This document shows, one piece after another, positions 53,941 to 64,000 of a stretch of 64,000 bases of DNA. The notes under the pieces were generated by a model. The model was not told where the DNA came from. It saw only the letters and a list, made by a program, of their open reading frames with translations, and made no database searches. Origin of the DNA: Flavobacterium sp. Its GTDB lineage: Bacteria; Bacteroidota; Bacteroidia; Flavobacteriales; Flavobacteriaceae. The DNA is taken from NCBI GenBank assembly GCA_016714905.1, contig JADKBW010000005.1:132415-196414 (forward strand). The letters run 5' to 3'. The translations under genes and the position numbers were made by a program. Within the stretch, counting starts at the first letter, position 1. Each line of letters opens with the position of its first letter.

Positions 53941-55881
53941 ATGAGCGAAGAAATCAAGAAGCACAATTATTCAGCAGATAGTATTCAGGCATTAGAAGGA
54001 ATGGAGCACGTAAGAATGCGTCCATCGATGTACATTGGAGATGTAGGTGTAAGAGGGTTACACCATTTGGTTTACGAAGTAGTAGACAATTCGATAGATG
54101 AGGCTATGGGCGGACATTGCGACACAATTGGCGTTGCAATTAATGAAGATGGTTCCGTAACTGTAGAGGACAATGGTCGTGGAATTCCAGTCGATTTGCA
54201 CAAAAAAGAAGGCGTTTCTGCACTCGAAGTTGTTATGACTAAAATCGGTGCTGGAGGAAAATTCGATAAAGATTCTTATAAAGTTTCTGGAGGATTGCAC
54301 GGCGTTGGAGTTTCAGTAGTAAATGCATTGTCCAAACACATGCGTTCTACAGTATTCAGAGACGGTAAAATTTACGAGCAAGAGTACGAAAGAGGTAAAG
54401 CATTATATCCGGTAAAGCAAATTGGCGAAACAACCAAACGCGGAACGATGCAAACGTTTTATCCAGACGAACAAATCTTTACGCAAACCACGGAATTTAC
54501 TTATGAGACATTATCTGCGCGTATGCGTGAATTGTCGTTTTTAAATAAAGGAATCACCATCACTTTTACGGATAAAAGAGAAAAAGATAAAGACGGAAAT
54601 TTTATTCAAGAAGTGTTTCATTCTGATGAAGGATTGAAAGAATATATCCGCTATTTGGATGGGAATCGCGAGCCGATTATTTCCCACGTTATCTCGATGG
54701 ATAATGAAAAAGGCGAAATTCCAGTTGAGGTGGCGTTGATTTATAACACGAGTTATACAGAGAATATTTTCTCTTACGTAAACAATATTAATACGCACGA
54801 AGGAGGAACGCATTTGCAAGGATTTAGAACGGGTTTAACGCGTTCGTTAAAGAAATATGCCGATGCTTCTGGAATGTTAGACAAATTGAAGTTCGAAATT
54901 GCGGGAGACGACTTCCGTGAGGGTTTGACTGCGATCATTTCGGTGAAAGTAGCTGAACCTCAATTTGAAGGTCAAACGAAAACCAAATTAGGAAATAGAG
55001 AAGTTGTTTCTCCAGTGAGTCAAGCGGTGAGCGAAATGATCGAGAATTATTTGGAAGAAAATCCAAATGACGCTCGTATCATCGTGCAGAAAGTAATCTT
55101 GGCAGCTCAAGCCCGTCACGCAGCGAAGAAAGCGCGTGAAATGGTGCAACGTAAAACTGTTTTAGGTGGCGGTGGATTACCAGGAAAGTTGTCGGATTGC
55201 TCAGAACAAGATCCAGCGAAATGCGAAGTATACTTGGTCGAGGGAGATTCCGCAGGTGGAACGGCAAAACAAGGTCGCGACCGAAATTTTCAAGCGATTT
55301 TACCTTTGCGTGGAAAAATCTTAAATGTGGAAAAAGCCATGCATCACAAAGTATTTGAAAATGAAGAGATTCGAAATATTTTTACTGCATTGGGTGTAAC
55401 GATAGGAACCGAGGAAGATAGTAAAGCTTTAAACCTTGAAAAGTTGCGTTACCATAAAGTGATTATTATGTGTGATGCCGATGTCGATGGAAGTCACATT
55501 TCTACCTTAATATTAACGTTCTTCTTCCGATTCATGAAAGAATTAATAGAGCAAGGACACGTTTATATTGCAGCGCCACCTTTGTATTTGGTGAAGAAAG
55601 GAAATAAGAAAGAATACGCTTGGAATGACGATCAAAGGGATATTGCGAACGAAAAGATGGGCGGAAGCGCAGCAATTCAACGTTATAAAGGTTTGGGTGA
55701 AATGAACGCGGAACAATTGTGGGAAACGACCATGGATCCGAATTTTAGAACTTTGCGTCAAGTGAATATCGATAGTTTAGCCGAGGCAGACCAAGTGTTC
55801 TCGATGTTGATGGGTGATGAGGTACCACCACGTAGAGAATTTATTGAGAAGAATGCAGTGTATGCCAATATTGACGCATAA
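53941..55881 (+). CDS. gyrB: DNA gyrase subunit B
   Basis: This 646-residue type II topoisomerase ATPase subunit starts at MSEEIKKHNYSADSIQALEG; fourteen open codons upstream begin with GTG and overlap the promoter, so they are excluded. GHKL ATPase motifs are VDNSIDEAMGG, VEDNGRGIPVD and GGLHGVGVSVVNALS. The Toprim domain carries EGDSAGGTAKQGRDR and IIMCDADVDGSHI. The C-terminal YKGLGEMNAEQLWETTMDP and QVFSMLMGDEVPPRREFIE confirm GyrB over ParE. The frame is intact. Confidence 0.97.
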   Translation: MSEEIKKHNYSADSIQALEGMEHVRMRPSMYIGDVGVRGLHHLVYEVVDNSIDEAMGGHCDTIGVAINEDGSVTVEDNGRGIPVDLHKKEGVSALEVVMTKIGAGGKFDKDSYKVSGGLHGVGVSVVNALSKHMRSTVFRDGKIYEQEYERGKALYPVKQIGETTKRGTMQTFYPDEQIFTQTTEFTYETLSARMRELSFLNKGITITFTDKREKDKDGNFIQEVFHSDEGLKEYIRYLDGNREPIISHVISMDNEKGEIPVEVALIYNTSYTENIFSYVNNINTHEGGTHLQGFRTGLTRSLKKYADASGMLDKLKFEIAGDDFREGLTAIISVKVAEPQFEGQTKTKLGNREVVSPVSQAVSEMIENYLEENPNDARIIVQKVILAAQARHAAKKAREMVQRKTVLGGGGLPGKLSDCSEQDPAKCEVYLVEGDSAGGTAKQGRDRNFQAILPLRGKILNVEKAMHHKVFENEEIRNIFTALGVTIGTEEDSKALNLEKLRYHKVIIMCDADVDGSHISTLILTFFFRFMKELIEQGHVYIAAPPLYLVKKGNKKEYAWNDDQRDIANEKMGGSAAIQRYKGLGEMNAEQLWETTMDPNFRTLRQVNIDSLAEADQVFSMLMGDEVPPRREFIEKNAVYANIDA

Positions 55882-55891
55882 AGAAAGTTAG

Positions 55892-56735
55892 ATGGGCGAT
55901 TTGAAGATTAAAGTACTAAATTATTTTACGGTCTTAATCGCCTTATCGCTATATTCTTGTTCTGATTCCCAAGATCAAACTTTCCAAAAAGATTTAGAAT
56001 CTAGAATTTCTAACAATGAGCCTAGCGTTCCATGTAATGTTGCGAGTTTTTCGATTGTCAATTTGTATTTTGACGAGATGATAAACATGCCGTTTCCTTT
56101 AATCCTAATTTTACTGGGGGGTGGTTTAAGTTATACTATACAGAATTGTCGGGTGCAAGGCGGATTAAAGCAAACCCGCCTGGAAGCAGTTCATTAGGGT
56201 TTTACTGGACGAAGACTTCATTCAAGATATAAGCTACTCTGGTAATACAATCACGGTAAACAGTCCGGGCATGTATTCAAAGCAATTCATAATAGTCAAC
56301 AATAGGTTAGTGTCTCAACAGACAACCTATTGGCTTGACTCTGATTACATAGTTAATTATTGTTCAGAATTAGTTGATTATCAGTATAGCGGAAATACAA
56401 TTGTTGAAAAAAAGAATAATCTTATTCGGCGTGTTTTTTATATGGAAAACAGAAACTTGTCGAAGGTCGAATTGTTCTTTAGAAATGGAAATGGTGACAT
56501 TTTGAAGAAAAAGGAGTATTTGTTCTCAAATTTTGATAGCAATTTGAATTTGCTGAAGGGTAAATTTTTTATTAATGGTAACTTTTTCAATGCATTTTCT
56601 AGAAATAACTTTAGGAGAATAGAAATGAATACCTATGACTTGATTGATGGAGTATATCAACTTGATACAAGTCAATATGCCTATTTTCAGCATAATATTC
56701 CAAATGATATGTTTATTCAAGATTGTAATTTGTAG
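55892..56735 (+). CDS. Lipoprotein of unknown function, frameshifted
   Basis: Three frames in series make a protein of about 281 residues. The first part has a lipoprotein signal (LIALSLYS-Cys). The middle part, in another frame from about 56090, reads VSFNPNFTGGWFKLYYTELS and SSSLGFYWTKTSFK; one base added after ATGCC near 56092 and one G near 56228 restore a continuous frame. The last part (SYSGNTITVNSPG, then RRVFYMENRNLSKVELFF) has the repeated short-strand style of secreted cell-wall lipoproteins. It begins ten bases after gyrB and has its own terminator. No family is recognised. Confidence 0.6.
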
Positions 56736-56750
56736 AAATTATAAAATTAA

Positions 56751-56784
56751 AAGGTGAGATCGTACGATTTCACCTTCTTTATTT
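56751..56784 (+). terminator. Intrinsic terminator after the lipoprotein gene
   Basis: AAGGTGA at 56751-56757 pairs with TCACCTT at 56770-56776. Inside it ATCG/CGAT continue the stem after a one-base mismatch. A T-rich run (CTTTATTT) follows. Confidence 0.8.
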
Positions 56785-56888
56785 CAAATGGTTTCAAAAT
56801 TTAGTACTTCTGAATTATTATGCTATTTTTGAAAATCTATCATCCAAGTAGGTTCTTGCAATTTAATGCCTGAATAAAAAATCAAAGT

Positions 56889-59086
56889 GTGAAAAAAACA
56901 ATCCTGAGTTTCCTAGTTATCTTTTCCTTTTCCTGCTATGCTCAAACGGAAGTCGATACCATCAATCCCATCAAACTCGATGAGATTTTAGTCAGTCCAT
57001 TACGGCATGTGCAAACAAAAAGAAAAATCGCACAGCAAGTCGAAAGTATTTCAAAAAAGGAAATAGAATTCCTAAATAATCCAAATGCAGCTGATTTACT
57101 TGCGAATACAGGTAAACTAACCATTCAAAATCACAGCAAGGAGGTGGAAGTCCAGTGATTAGAGGTTTTGAAGCCAGTCGAATTCTACTTCTCGTTGATG
57201 GTATTCGGATGAACAACCTGATTTATCGTGCGGGTCATTTGCAAAATATCATCACGGTTGACAAATATATGCTAGAAAAAGTCGATGTATTGTTCGGTCC
57301 ATCTTCAACTATTTATGGTAGTGATGCGCTTGGAGGAGCTATTTACTTGAAAACCAAGGAGGCCAAACTTTTTTTAGAAAATAATGAAAAGAAAATTTCT
57401 GGTAATGTTTTGTCAAATTACAGCTCAGTGAATAAAGGAAAGTCATTCCACTTTGATTTGAACTATGGGAGCGAACGATGGGCGTCGCTTACTTCAGCAT
57501 CATACAACGAATTTGGAGATTTAAAGATGGGCAGAAAACGCAATGGATCTAATGACTTTTTTGGTGAAAGACCTTTTTATGTAGAAACCACCAATGGCGT
57601 TGATCAAATTGTTGCCAATGATAACAAATACGTTCAAAAGTTTTCAGGATACAAGCAGTATGACGTGATGCAAAAAGTGGTTTTTCAACAAAATGCTAAT
57701 GCAAAGCACAGTTTAAATCTGCAATACTCAACGACTTCGGATATTCCAAGATACGATCGTTTGACCGATATTTCTTCTAGTGGGTCGCTGAGATCTTCCG
57801 AATGGAAATACGGACCACAAAAGCGATTTCTTTCGATTTATAAGTTTTCAAAGAAAAATCTATTTAACAACACATTGTTGAATGTTAACTTGAGTTATCA
57901 GAATGTGGAAGAAAGCAGAATCAACAGAAACTTCGGAAGTCCAAAGCAAAATTCAAGAATTGAAAAAGTCAATGTTTTTGCCTTCACTTCAGATTTCAAT
58001 ACCAAAATTGGAAAGGGAAATTTAGTGTATGGGATTGATATCTATCACGACCAATTGAATTCAACTGCTTTTCAGAAAAATATATTAACTGGAGCTGAAA
58101 CTGGTCTTGACACACGCTATCCTGACGGCGATAATGCTACAATGCGATCGGAAGGATTTCTTTCGTACAGTAACGATTTTAATGATGAATTGTCCTATAG
58201 CATTAGCGCTAGAGCTGGCTATACTTCCTTAAAAAGTAAAATCGAAACAAACACATTAAATTTGCCATTCACTTCTGTCGAGCAAAAGAACTTTACGTAT
58301 AGCGGTGCGATTGGTTTGGTAAACAATCCATTCAAAAGTCTGAAGATTGCCTTAAATTTAGCCTCTGCGTTTAGAGTTCCCAATATTGATGATTTATCCA
58401 AGATTTTCGAATCGACTCCCGGAATTTTAATTGTTCCAAACGAAAACCTTAAACCTGAAAAATCAGTTACCGCAGATTTGAGCGTCACGCTTTGGGAAGG
58501 CAATCGTTTTCAATTTGAAAATGTGTTCTTCGTCACTAAGTTGTACGATCCGATTCAAACCGGTACGTATACTTTCAACGGTCAAACTACCATCGATTTT
58601 GAAGGGGAAAATAGTGTGATTTATGCCAATCAGAATCAAGGAATCGCTCACTTGGCAGGATTCTCTTCCGTTTTGAAAGCTACAATTATAAAATCGCTTG
58701 TTTTTGAAGGGACATTCAATTTTACACGAGGAACTATTCACAGCAGCGACGGCACTTTTCCATTAGATCACATCGCGCCAATGAACGGTAAAGTAGGCAT
58801 CAACTATGAATCAAAAGGAATAAATATCGAATGTTATATGCTCTATAACGGCAGAAAAGATTTGGATGATTATTCTCCTAGTGGTGAAGATAATTTGCAA
58901 TATGCCCCACCAGGCGGAACACCATCATGGCAAACGTACAATCTAAAAGGTGCTTTTTCAATATTTGAGAATGCTACTATTTTTTCTGGAGTCGAGAATA
59001 TTTTTGACATACAATACCGCACTTTCGCCTCCGGAATTAACGCCGCTGGAAGAAATATTTATTTAGGCGCGAAGTATAAATTCTAG
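56889..59086 (+). CDS. TonB-dependent outer-membrane receptor, frameshifted
   Basis: Two frames (to 57158 and from 57155) make a 732-residue receptor. It starts at GTG with a signal peptide (ILSFLVIFSFSCYAQ); the plug domain holds KLDEILVSPLRHVQTKRKI, and after adding one A near 57129 reads KSQQGGGSPVIRGFEASRIL and VLFGPSSTIYGSDALGGAIYL. The 22-strand-type barrel runs to the C-terminal GRNIYLGAKYKF. The probable cargo is a siderophore or other chelate; none can be named. The TauE-type permease follows 13 bases later and may share the transcript. Confidence 0.88.
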
Positions 59087-59099
59087 AAAACAGTTCAAA

Positions 59100-59822
59100 A
59101 TGGAGTATTTCATTGTTTGTTTTGCGGCTTTAGTAGGTTCTGGACTTACCCTCTTTTCTGGCTTTGGACTCGGAACAATTTTGGTTCCCGTTTTTGCTTT
59201 ATTTTTTCCAATCGAAATCGCAATTGCCTTAACAGCTATAGTTCATTTTCTGAATAACTTATTTAAGTTAATTTTGGTCGGACGAAATGCAGACAAAAGC
59301 ATCGTACTTCGTTTTGGGATTCCAGCGGTTTTTTCGGCCTTGCTTGGAGCGTATCTGCTCACTTTACTGACATATCTTAAACCATTGTGGCAATATTCTA
59401 TTGGTCTGCGTCAACTGGAAATTATGCCCATTAAATTGGTTATTGCAATTTTGATTATTGCATTTGTTCTATTTGACTACATTCCGAGATTTGCAAACCT
59501 GCAATTCGATAAAAAATATTTAGTTCTTGGTGGTTTTTTGAGTGGTTTTTTTGGCGGTATTTCTGGAAATCAGGGCGCTTTACGAAGTGCATTTTTGATA
59601 AAAGCCAATCTGAAAAAAGAGGTCTTTATTGCAACTGGAGTGGTGATTGCCTGCTTGATTGATGTTTTTCGACTTACAATCTATTCTAAGCAAATCCTTA
59701 AACTGGGTTCTAATTTAGATTTCCCTTTACTTCTTTCGGCTACCATTTCGTTTTTATGTACAGTTTTAATTATCAGTATATTTGCTTTTTTATTTTTTGA
59801 AAGTATTAAATTAAATTTATAA
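59100..59822 (+). CDS. TauE/SafE-family membrane permease
   Basis: This 240-residue protein has about seven or eight transmembrane helices. The duplicated TauE/SafE motif is present: GSGLTLFSGFGLGTILVPVF with ALTAIVHFLNNLFKLILVGRN, and GGFLSGFFGGISGNQGALRSAFLI with ATGVVIACLIDVFRL. The family exports or imports sulfite, taurine-derived or other organic anions. Substrate is unknown. It lies between the TonB receptor and a small secreted protein on the same strand, with 13- and 4-base gaps. Confidence 0.88.
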   Translation: MEYFIVCFAALVGSGLTLFSGFGLGTILVPVFALFFPIEIAIALTAIVHFLNNLFKLILVGRNADKSIVLRFGIPAVFSALLGAYLLTLLTYLKPLWQYSIGLRQLEIMPIKLVIAILIIAFVLFDYIPRFANLQFDKKYLVLGGFLSGFFGGISGNQGALRSAFLIKANLKKEVFIATGVVIACLIDVFRLTIYSKQILKLGSNLDFPLLLSATISFLCTVLIISIFAFLFFESIKLNL

Positions 59823-59826
59823 ACCA

Positions 59827-60306
59827 ATGCCCAATTCACTTAAGCTTTTCATTACAATTCTTCTTCTTTTTGTCACGATTTCACAAGCGCAGAATAAGTC
59901 TAAAGAGGGAAGATCCGAAAAAAAACCCGATTGGATTCTCATGATGGATGATCCCAATGCTAATTTCTTTGAGACTGTAAAAGCATTTCGCAACTACTAT
60001 AAAGATCGACCGCTACCAAAAGAACCCAATGAAGTAGAAGGCGAAGACGATTTTGAAAAACAAGTAGGCCTAGAAGAAGCCAGCGGAAAGAAAAAAAGTA
60101 AAAGAGAATTGGAACGCGAAGCAAGAAAATCTGGTCCAAATGATATCATTTATTCCGCAATTACGTGCGTTTCGGGCTGGTTTTATAGTATCCAACCATG
60201 GGTGCAGACCGGCGGCAGCATTATTAACAAAGAAGAGCAACAAGCTATCATCGACCGACAACAGGAGGAATTGAAAGCTGTTGAGAATTCAAACGGTAAG
60301 AAATAA
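59827..60306 (+). CDS. Small secreted charged protein
   Basis: This 159-residue protein has a signal peptide ending at VTISQAQ (about residue 22). The mature part is highly charged (GRSEKKPDW, ASGKKKSKRELEREARKSG) with a conserved-looking DPNANFFETVKAFRNYY segment and a SGWFYSIQPWVQTGGSIIN segment ending in a Gln/Glu helix. I recall similar small proteins next to large secreted proteins of flavobacteria. It ends six bases before the large repeat protein and is probably co-expressed with it; a helper role in secretion is a guess. Confidence 0.6.
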   Translation: MPNSLKLFITILLLFVTISQAQNKSKEGRSEKKPDWILMMDDPNANFFETVKAFRNYYKDRPLPKEPNEVEGEDDFEKQVGLEEASGKKKSKRELEREARKSGPNDIIYSAITCVSGWFYSIQPWVQTGGSIINKEEQQAIIDRQQEELKAVENSNGKK

Positions 60307-60312
60307 ACGAAT

Positions 60313-63300
60313 ATGATCTCTATGAATCAGAAAATATACACGCTACTTTCCATATTGCTTTTTGGAATTAATGTTTCAGCGCAATTGGCCAATTGGTCTC
60401 CTGGTACAAACACTTCTTATACCAATTTTCCAGTCAACGTTTCGGGACAAATTAACGGTGCGTGCCGAATTGTAGAAATGAAATTTCACGCTACTGATCC
60501 CAATAAATTGTATGCCGTTACTTCGGAAGGTGGGTTTTTTACCAGTACAAATGCAGGAACAAACTGGACTGCAAAAGCGGGTACAGAAAATCTTACAGGA
60601 AGTTGTGCATCTTTGTGTATCGATTATACCAACGACCAAGTCATTTATTTAGGTTCGGGAGATCCGAGTTACTACGGCAATGGTTCAGGAGTTTATAAAT
60701 CGACTAATGGCGGGGCGACTTTTACAGCTACTACTTTAACGGGTTGTTTGGTGGTAGAAATACTGCAAGACCCAAATAATCCCGGAACTTTTATTGCAGC
60801 AACCAATAAAGGAATTTACAAATCAACGAATAATGGAACCACATGGACTGCTTCTACGGCGACAAATATTCCGTTTTGTGATTTGAAACGAAATGCGGCA
60901 CCCAATTCTTCTATATTGTATGCTTGCACCAGAGAAAATTCTTGTCGGTATTATAGATCAACAGACTTTGGTGCAACATGGACACAGATTACTTCAGGAA
61001 TCGTTACTTCAGCGACTTTTATTCAATCTGGAGGAAGAATTGGAGTTACACCTGCTGACCCAAATGTAGTTTATTTTGAAGCTATTGGAGGTGGCGGTAT
61101 CATTCATAAATCGACTGATGGCGGTTTGACCTTTACCGTAATGAAAGGTGAAGGGAATGGAACGGCAGCTAACCCTTACCTTACTTTTTATGATTTCGAT
61201 AATGCCAACGGACTAGCAGGTCAGGGCAATTATAATAATTGTATTACCGTTGATGTTGCCAATCCAGCTAAAATATGGTTGCAATCGCATAATACATGGG
61301 TTTCTGTTGATAGCGGTGTCACTTGGACTCGATTGACGTATTGGGCCTATGAACTTCATACCGATATGCATCAAATTCAGCAAAGTCCATTTGATTCTTC
61401 CAAGTTATATAGCTGTAATGATGGTGGTATTTGGTTGAGCACCAACGGAGGAACCAATTGGGTTCCCAAAAGTGATGGATTGTATGCCTATGAAACTTAT
61501 GCCAATTGTGGTCGCGCTAGCAATACGGATAAAAATGCCATCTCACTTGGTACACAGGACAACGGACGATTATACAGAAATGCAACGGGTTGGTTTACCC
61601 GGATAGAGGCGGCGATGATACCCGTCAAAAGAAATTTGATTATCTTCTAACGGTGGAAATTATTATGAAAAAGACACAAATCAATAGAAAAGCAATCAAT
61701 GGGAACTACTTCAACAGCTGGATTTCCCACAAGTGGAAATTATTGGGAGTATTTATCTTTTAATAGGGCTAATATCAATTTAGGATTTATGTGGTTTTCA
61801 AATAATATATTGTATAGAACGACTAATTTGTCAGCTGCAACGCCAACTTGGGCGAATGTGTTTACATTTACAGCACCTGTAACAGCCATTCACAGTAGTA
61901 TTGCTGATCCCAATCGATTGTATGTGATTACTAATGATGCTAAAATTCATGTGTCATCCAATGCCTTGAGTGCTACACCAACTTTTACAATTAATACATT
62001 GCCAACCGGCTCTAATTCTATAGCAAGTATTGCGGCCATTGCTAATAATGCCAATACAGTTTATATTTCTATTAATAATAAGGTATACGTATCGGTAAAT
62101 TCTGGTGCCACTTGGACCGATATTACTTATAATCTGCCTAACGTAAATCATCGTAAGATTTTGGCGGAAGAATTCGGTGGAACACAAGAGTTAGTTTTCA
62201 TAGCCACTAATAATGCAGTGTATTATAAGAAAGCGGGGCAAGTTACTTGGACAAATTATAGTACCAATTTACCGGGCAGGCGTTCGCCAACAAATTTTAC
62301 GATGTTCGACGACGGAACCAGTCAAGCAGTCTTGAGATATTACACCTACGGGCGTGGTGTTTGGGAAACACCATTTACTAATCTAAGAAAGCTTACAGCT
62401 GATTTTGTGGCCAGTGCTACTGCTATTTGTCCTGGCAGCACAGTCAATTTTACAGACTTGTCTATTGGAAATGCAACAACGCGAACCTGGACGTTCCCTG
62501 GCGGAACACCGTCCACATCAACCGCAGTTTCTCCTTCAGTAGTTTATAATACTCCAGGTGTTTATGATGTCATCCTTCAAATTAGTGATGGGACAACGTC
62601 GAACACCATGACAAAATCGGCGTATATCAATTTGAATGGAACCAATTTACCTTTATCGGAAAGTTTTGAGGGCGCAACGAATCCTCCAACAGGATGGATG
62701 AATTTAGACAATGCCACGCAAGGAAGAGCTTGGGTAAAGAGCACTGCAGCTGGAGGATTTGGATTAACAACTAGTGCTATGATGTATGATAATTATAGCT
62801 TTAATAATGTTGGAGATAAGGATGAATTGCAAGTAAAGAACCTGAATTTCGTTGGTTTGTCGTCCGCCTCATTGAGTTTTGATGTGGCTTATCAAGTATA
62901 TACGGGTTACTCAGATACCTTGTCTGTCCTTGTATCTACTGATTGTGGTTTGACTTTCACTTCTGTTTTTTTCTAAGTGGCGGCACTTTGTCAACGGCAG
63001 GAAGCGGAACCAATGATTTTGTTCCATTAGCCAATCAATGGCGAACAGAAACCATTAATCTCAATAGTTATATTGGAATTCCCAATGTCATTATTCGTTT
63101 TCAAAATACGAATGGATATGGAAACAAATTATATCTCGATAATATTTCAGTTTCTGGTGTTTATAGTTCTAATGTAAATTTGAAATTATTCATTGAAGGC
63201 TATTATGATACAAGTATTCATGCTATGACAACTGTAAAAGCCAATCAAGGAGTCGGAGCAAGTACGACAGATGTAGAAGATTTGATTGTAGAATTACACG

Positions 63301-63739
63301 ATGCAAGTACTTACACGCTTATCACTACTGCAATAGGAACTTTACAAAGAATGGAACTTTGGCAGTTTCATTTTCAAGCGCTCCGGTAGGTTCTTTTTAT
63401 GTTGTAGTTAGAGGAGCAAATTCTGTTACGACTTGGAGTGCTTCTCCACAGATAGTGGGTGCAATGCAATTGAATTATGATTTTACAACAGTGTCAACAA
63501 AGGCCTATGGAAATAATATGGTTGAGGTTGAATCAGGTGTGTGGGCAATATATTCCGGAGAATTATCTAGTGACGATATTATAGATTTACAAGATTTTAC
63601 TTTCTGGGAAGGTAAATATCTTGAATTTGCTTTTGGTGTAGAACCTTCCGACTTAAATGGTGATGGACTGGTTGATACCCAAGATTACACTATTTGGGAA
63701 GGTAATTACTTAAATTTTGTTTTTGAAGCAAGGCCATAG
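60313..63739 (+). CDS. Large secreted sortilin/BNR-repeat protein with PKD and dockerin-like tail, multiply frameshifted
   Basis: Four main frames give one protein of about 1,140 residues. A signal peptide (LLFGINVSAQ) is followed by many BNR/sortilin repeats of the form VYKSTNGGATF, IYKSTNNGTTW and WLSTNGGTNW. A PKD domain follows (ADFVASATAICPGSTVNF, GVYDVILQISDGTTS), then a jelly-roll (SESFEGATNPPTGW, GNKLYLDNISVSG). The end has two calcium-loop segments, DIIDLQDFTFWEGKYL and DLNGDGLVDTQDYTIWEGNY. Joins need at least three indels at 61590-61700, one T near 62965 (T7 run) and one A near 63349. No standard T9SS tail is seen. It is probably a surface-displayed carbohydrate-binding or hydrolase-like protein. 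Confidence 0.75.
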
Positions 63740-63863
63740 TGATTTTTGAAGGATTCTGGTGCCAGCTATTCAACAATTGTTTCATTGTAATTCATATAAA
63801 ATAAGATGAAAAAAATAGAGGCAATTATTAGAAAATTATGGCTGTCAAAAACATTTAAAGTAA

Positions 63864-63871
63864 TAAATTTG
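63864..63871 (+). promoter_or_regulatory. Candidate mdh -7 box
   Basis: TAAATTTG at 63864-63871 fits TAnnTTTG and lies 31 bases before the mdh ATG. At 19 bases upstream stands CTG, one mismatch from the -33 TTG. Confidence 0.6.
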
Positions 63872-63902
63872 CAAAAAATAATAATCTAATAATTTATATA
63901 CA

Positions 63903-64000
63903 ATGAAAGTTACCATAGTAGGAGCAGGAAACGTTGGAGCCACTTGCGCAGATGTAATTGCTTACAGAGGAATCGCAAGTGAAGTCGTAGTTTTGGATAT
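63903..64000 (+). CDS. mdh: Malate dehydrogenase, N-terminal end only
   Basis: The frame begins MKVTIVGAGNVGATCADVIA and continues YRGIASEVVVLDI to the window edge. The NAD-binding GAGNVGAT glycine motif and the Asp that ends the second strand (VVVLDI) are those of the lactate/malate dehydrogenase family. Malate dehydrogenase, which oxidises malate to oxaloacetate in the citric acid cycle, is the usual member in flavobacteria. Only 32 residues are present, so lactate dehydrogenase cannot be excluded. Confidence 0.85.
   Translation, partial: MKVTIVGAGNVGATCADVIAYRGIASEVVVLD

Overview
The window reads as chromosome of a flavobacterium (Bacteroidota, Flavobacteriaceae). The base composition is AT-rich, the best promoters fit the Bacteroidota pattern TTG-N19-TAnnTTTG, there is a secreted peptidase with a type IX secretion (T9SS) C-terminal tail, and the gene content (LETM1-related protein, DUF3667, DUF2490 remnant, BshB1, MenI/MenF) is typical of that family. 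There are no phage, transposase or CRISPR genes.

Layout. 1-5.6 kb: an inorganic-carbon block with the tail of a SulP anion transporter, a decayed DUF2490 gene, a beta-carbonic anhydrase and the DabA/DabB bicarbonate pump. 5.7-8.0 kb: LETM1-like protein, periplasmic Cu/Zn superoxide dismutase and a small conserved protein. 8.1-17.0 kb: fatty-acid degradation on the minus strand (fadD, a small membrane protein, then marR-fadN-fadA-S23-fadE). An S23 four-helix-bundle ORF sits inside this operon between arrays of short repeats. 17.1-22.0 kb: LTA-synthase-like sulfatase with a membrane-anchored phosphatase, then an M14 carboxypeptidase with a T9SS tail. 22.2-28.2 kb: small secreted protein, purL and a beta-helix lipoprotein. 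28.4-30.8 kb: menI-menF-bshB1 followed by tRNA-His. 30.8-35.7 kb: hydrolases and small conserved proteins. 35.7-40.5 kb: glycosyltransferases and ftsE. 40.6-45.5 kb: a large TPR protein and a plug-less outer-membrane barrel. 45.7-50.8 kb: MBOAT/SGNH acyl-transfer pair, Gre-like protein, polyprenyl-sugar-type glycosyltransferase and its membrane partner. 51-55.9 kb: asnB, dipeptide epimerase and gyrB. 55.9-63.7 kb: lipoprotein, TonB-dependent receptor, TauE/SafE permease and a large secreted repeat protein. The window ends in the start of mdh.

Two patterns cut across the genes. First, four loci carry tandem arrays of about 7 bp units (9,954-10,415; 11,615-11,690; 23,797-23,852; 43,675-43,756). 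In three of them the arrays face each other as inverted arms: around the S23 ORF, around a short spacer with no ORF, and around a spacer between two genes. The fourth lies inside the purL reading frame. The unit sequence differs between most loci while the design stays the same. Second, ten genes are broken by frameshifts, nearly all repaired by restoring one base in a homopolymer. They fall in surface, secreted and glycosylation genes plus the epimerase, while purL, gyrB, asnB, dabAB and the fad genes are intact. Sequencing error is the simplest explanation, but the distribution deserves checking. A G/C homopolymer block at 22,352-22,402 is probably an assembly artefact.
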